Source: Deltaproteobacteria bacterium (lineage in GTDB: Bacteria; Desulfobacterota_B; Binatia; UBA9968). Taken from it: a stretch of 5,795 nt of DNA. Numbering within the stretch: position 1 is the stretch's first letter; the number at the start of each line of letters is the position of its first letter. The notes beneath the pieces are model-generated. The model saw only the letters and a program-made list of their open reading frames with translations. It did not search any database and was not told the DNA's origin. The stretch covers positions 1 to 5,795 of the forward strand of contig JAPUHZ010000098.1 in NCBI GenBank assembly GCA_027297485.1, written 5' to 3'. The position numbers and the translations under genes are program-made. Shown here in pieces: positions 5,737 to 5,795 of the stretch.

Positions 5737-5795
5737 TGATCCCCCTCTTAATTGGGCTTAATCTAAGTAGGGAACTTAACAAATCGGAGTACTTG

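Larger units (their letters stand above)
5584..5795. other. AT-rich upstream intergenic region of the cox operon
   Basis: This stretch lies upstream of the barrel gene and is clearly richer in A and T than the coding DNA. Apart from the hairpin and the tiny reading frame I see no gene. A minus-strand frame open from the right edge to a TAG near 5698 has 32 codons and no recognisable content; it could be the tail of an upstream gene but is more likely chance. I searched for sigma70-type promoter pairs and found none with acceptable spacing. A TATATT at 5717-5722 (minus) has no matching -35 element. The operon promoter is therefore unlocated. Confidence 0.5.

Noticed and set aside
5584..5795. 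A sigma70-type promoter for the operon
   Set aside because: Several AT-rich hexamers resemble -10 boxes, but none has a convincing -35 partner at 16-18 nt, so no promoter is called.
1..5795. Mobile elements, CRISPR arrays, tRNA or rRNA genes
   Set aside because: I saw no transposase, long terminal inverted repeats, regularly spaced direct repeats or structured RNA genes. The window is nearly filled by one collinear gene cluster.

Overview
The window holds one minus-strand gene cluster for an aerobic, molybdenum-copper carbon monoxide dehydrogenase (CODH). Every convincing gene is on the minus strand, so transcription runs from the right end to the left. In transcription order the genes are: a signal-peptide-bearing outer-membrane beta-barrel protein with a coiled coil (5569-4718), coxM (FAD subunit, 4706-3831), coxS (2 x [2Fe-2S] subunit, 3828-3349), coxL (Mo/Cu catalytic subunit, 3327-961), coxG (SRPBCC protein, 897-184), and the first 50 codons of an XdhC/CoxI-family maturation gene that runs off the left edge (151-1).

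The catalytic subunit has the AYRCSFR active-site loop that marks form I (true CO-oxidising) CoxL. The M-S-L gene order is also the form I order; form II loci are usually S-L-M. CoxM carries both FAD motifs and CoxS all eight cluster cysteines, so the enzyme looks intact. CO would be oxidised at the Mo-Cu site of CoxL. Electrons would then pass through the two CoxS clusters to FAD in CoxM and on to the respiratory chain, with CoxG as the likely membrane or quinone link. The XdhC-like protein would help mature or insert the molybdenum cofactor.

The first four genes are packed tightly. Gaps are 11 nt (barrel-coxM), 2 nt (coxM-coxS) and 21 nt (coxS-coxL), and the ribosome binding sites of coxM and coxS overlap the end of the preceding gene. 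A wider 63-nt gap with a small hairpin separates coxL from coxG, and 32 nt separate coxG from the XdhC-like gene. coxD and coxE, which sit between coxL and coxG in the classical Oligotropha cluster, are absent from that position. The unusual feature is the barrel gene placed first in the apparent operon.

The right-hand 226 bases (5570-5795) are AT-rich. They contain a hairpin followed by a T-rich tract on the minus strand and a possible 16-codon reading frame that ends in the hairpin. This could be the terminator of an upstream gene or a leader/attenuator of the cox operon; the sequence does not decide between them.

The host is a bacterium with an outer membrane (signal peptide plus beta-barrel ending in Phe). 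It has strong Shine-Dalgarno sites and moderately GC-rich coding DNA. The sequence alone does not give the phylum. An uncultivated soil, sediment or subsurface lineage such as Methylomirabilota/Rokubacteria or Desulfobacterota is a guess only.
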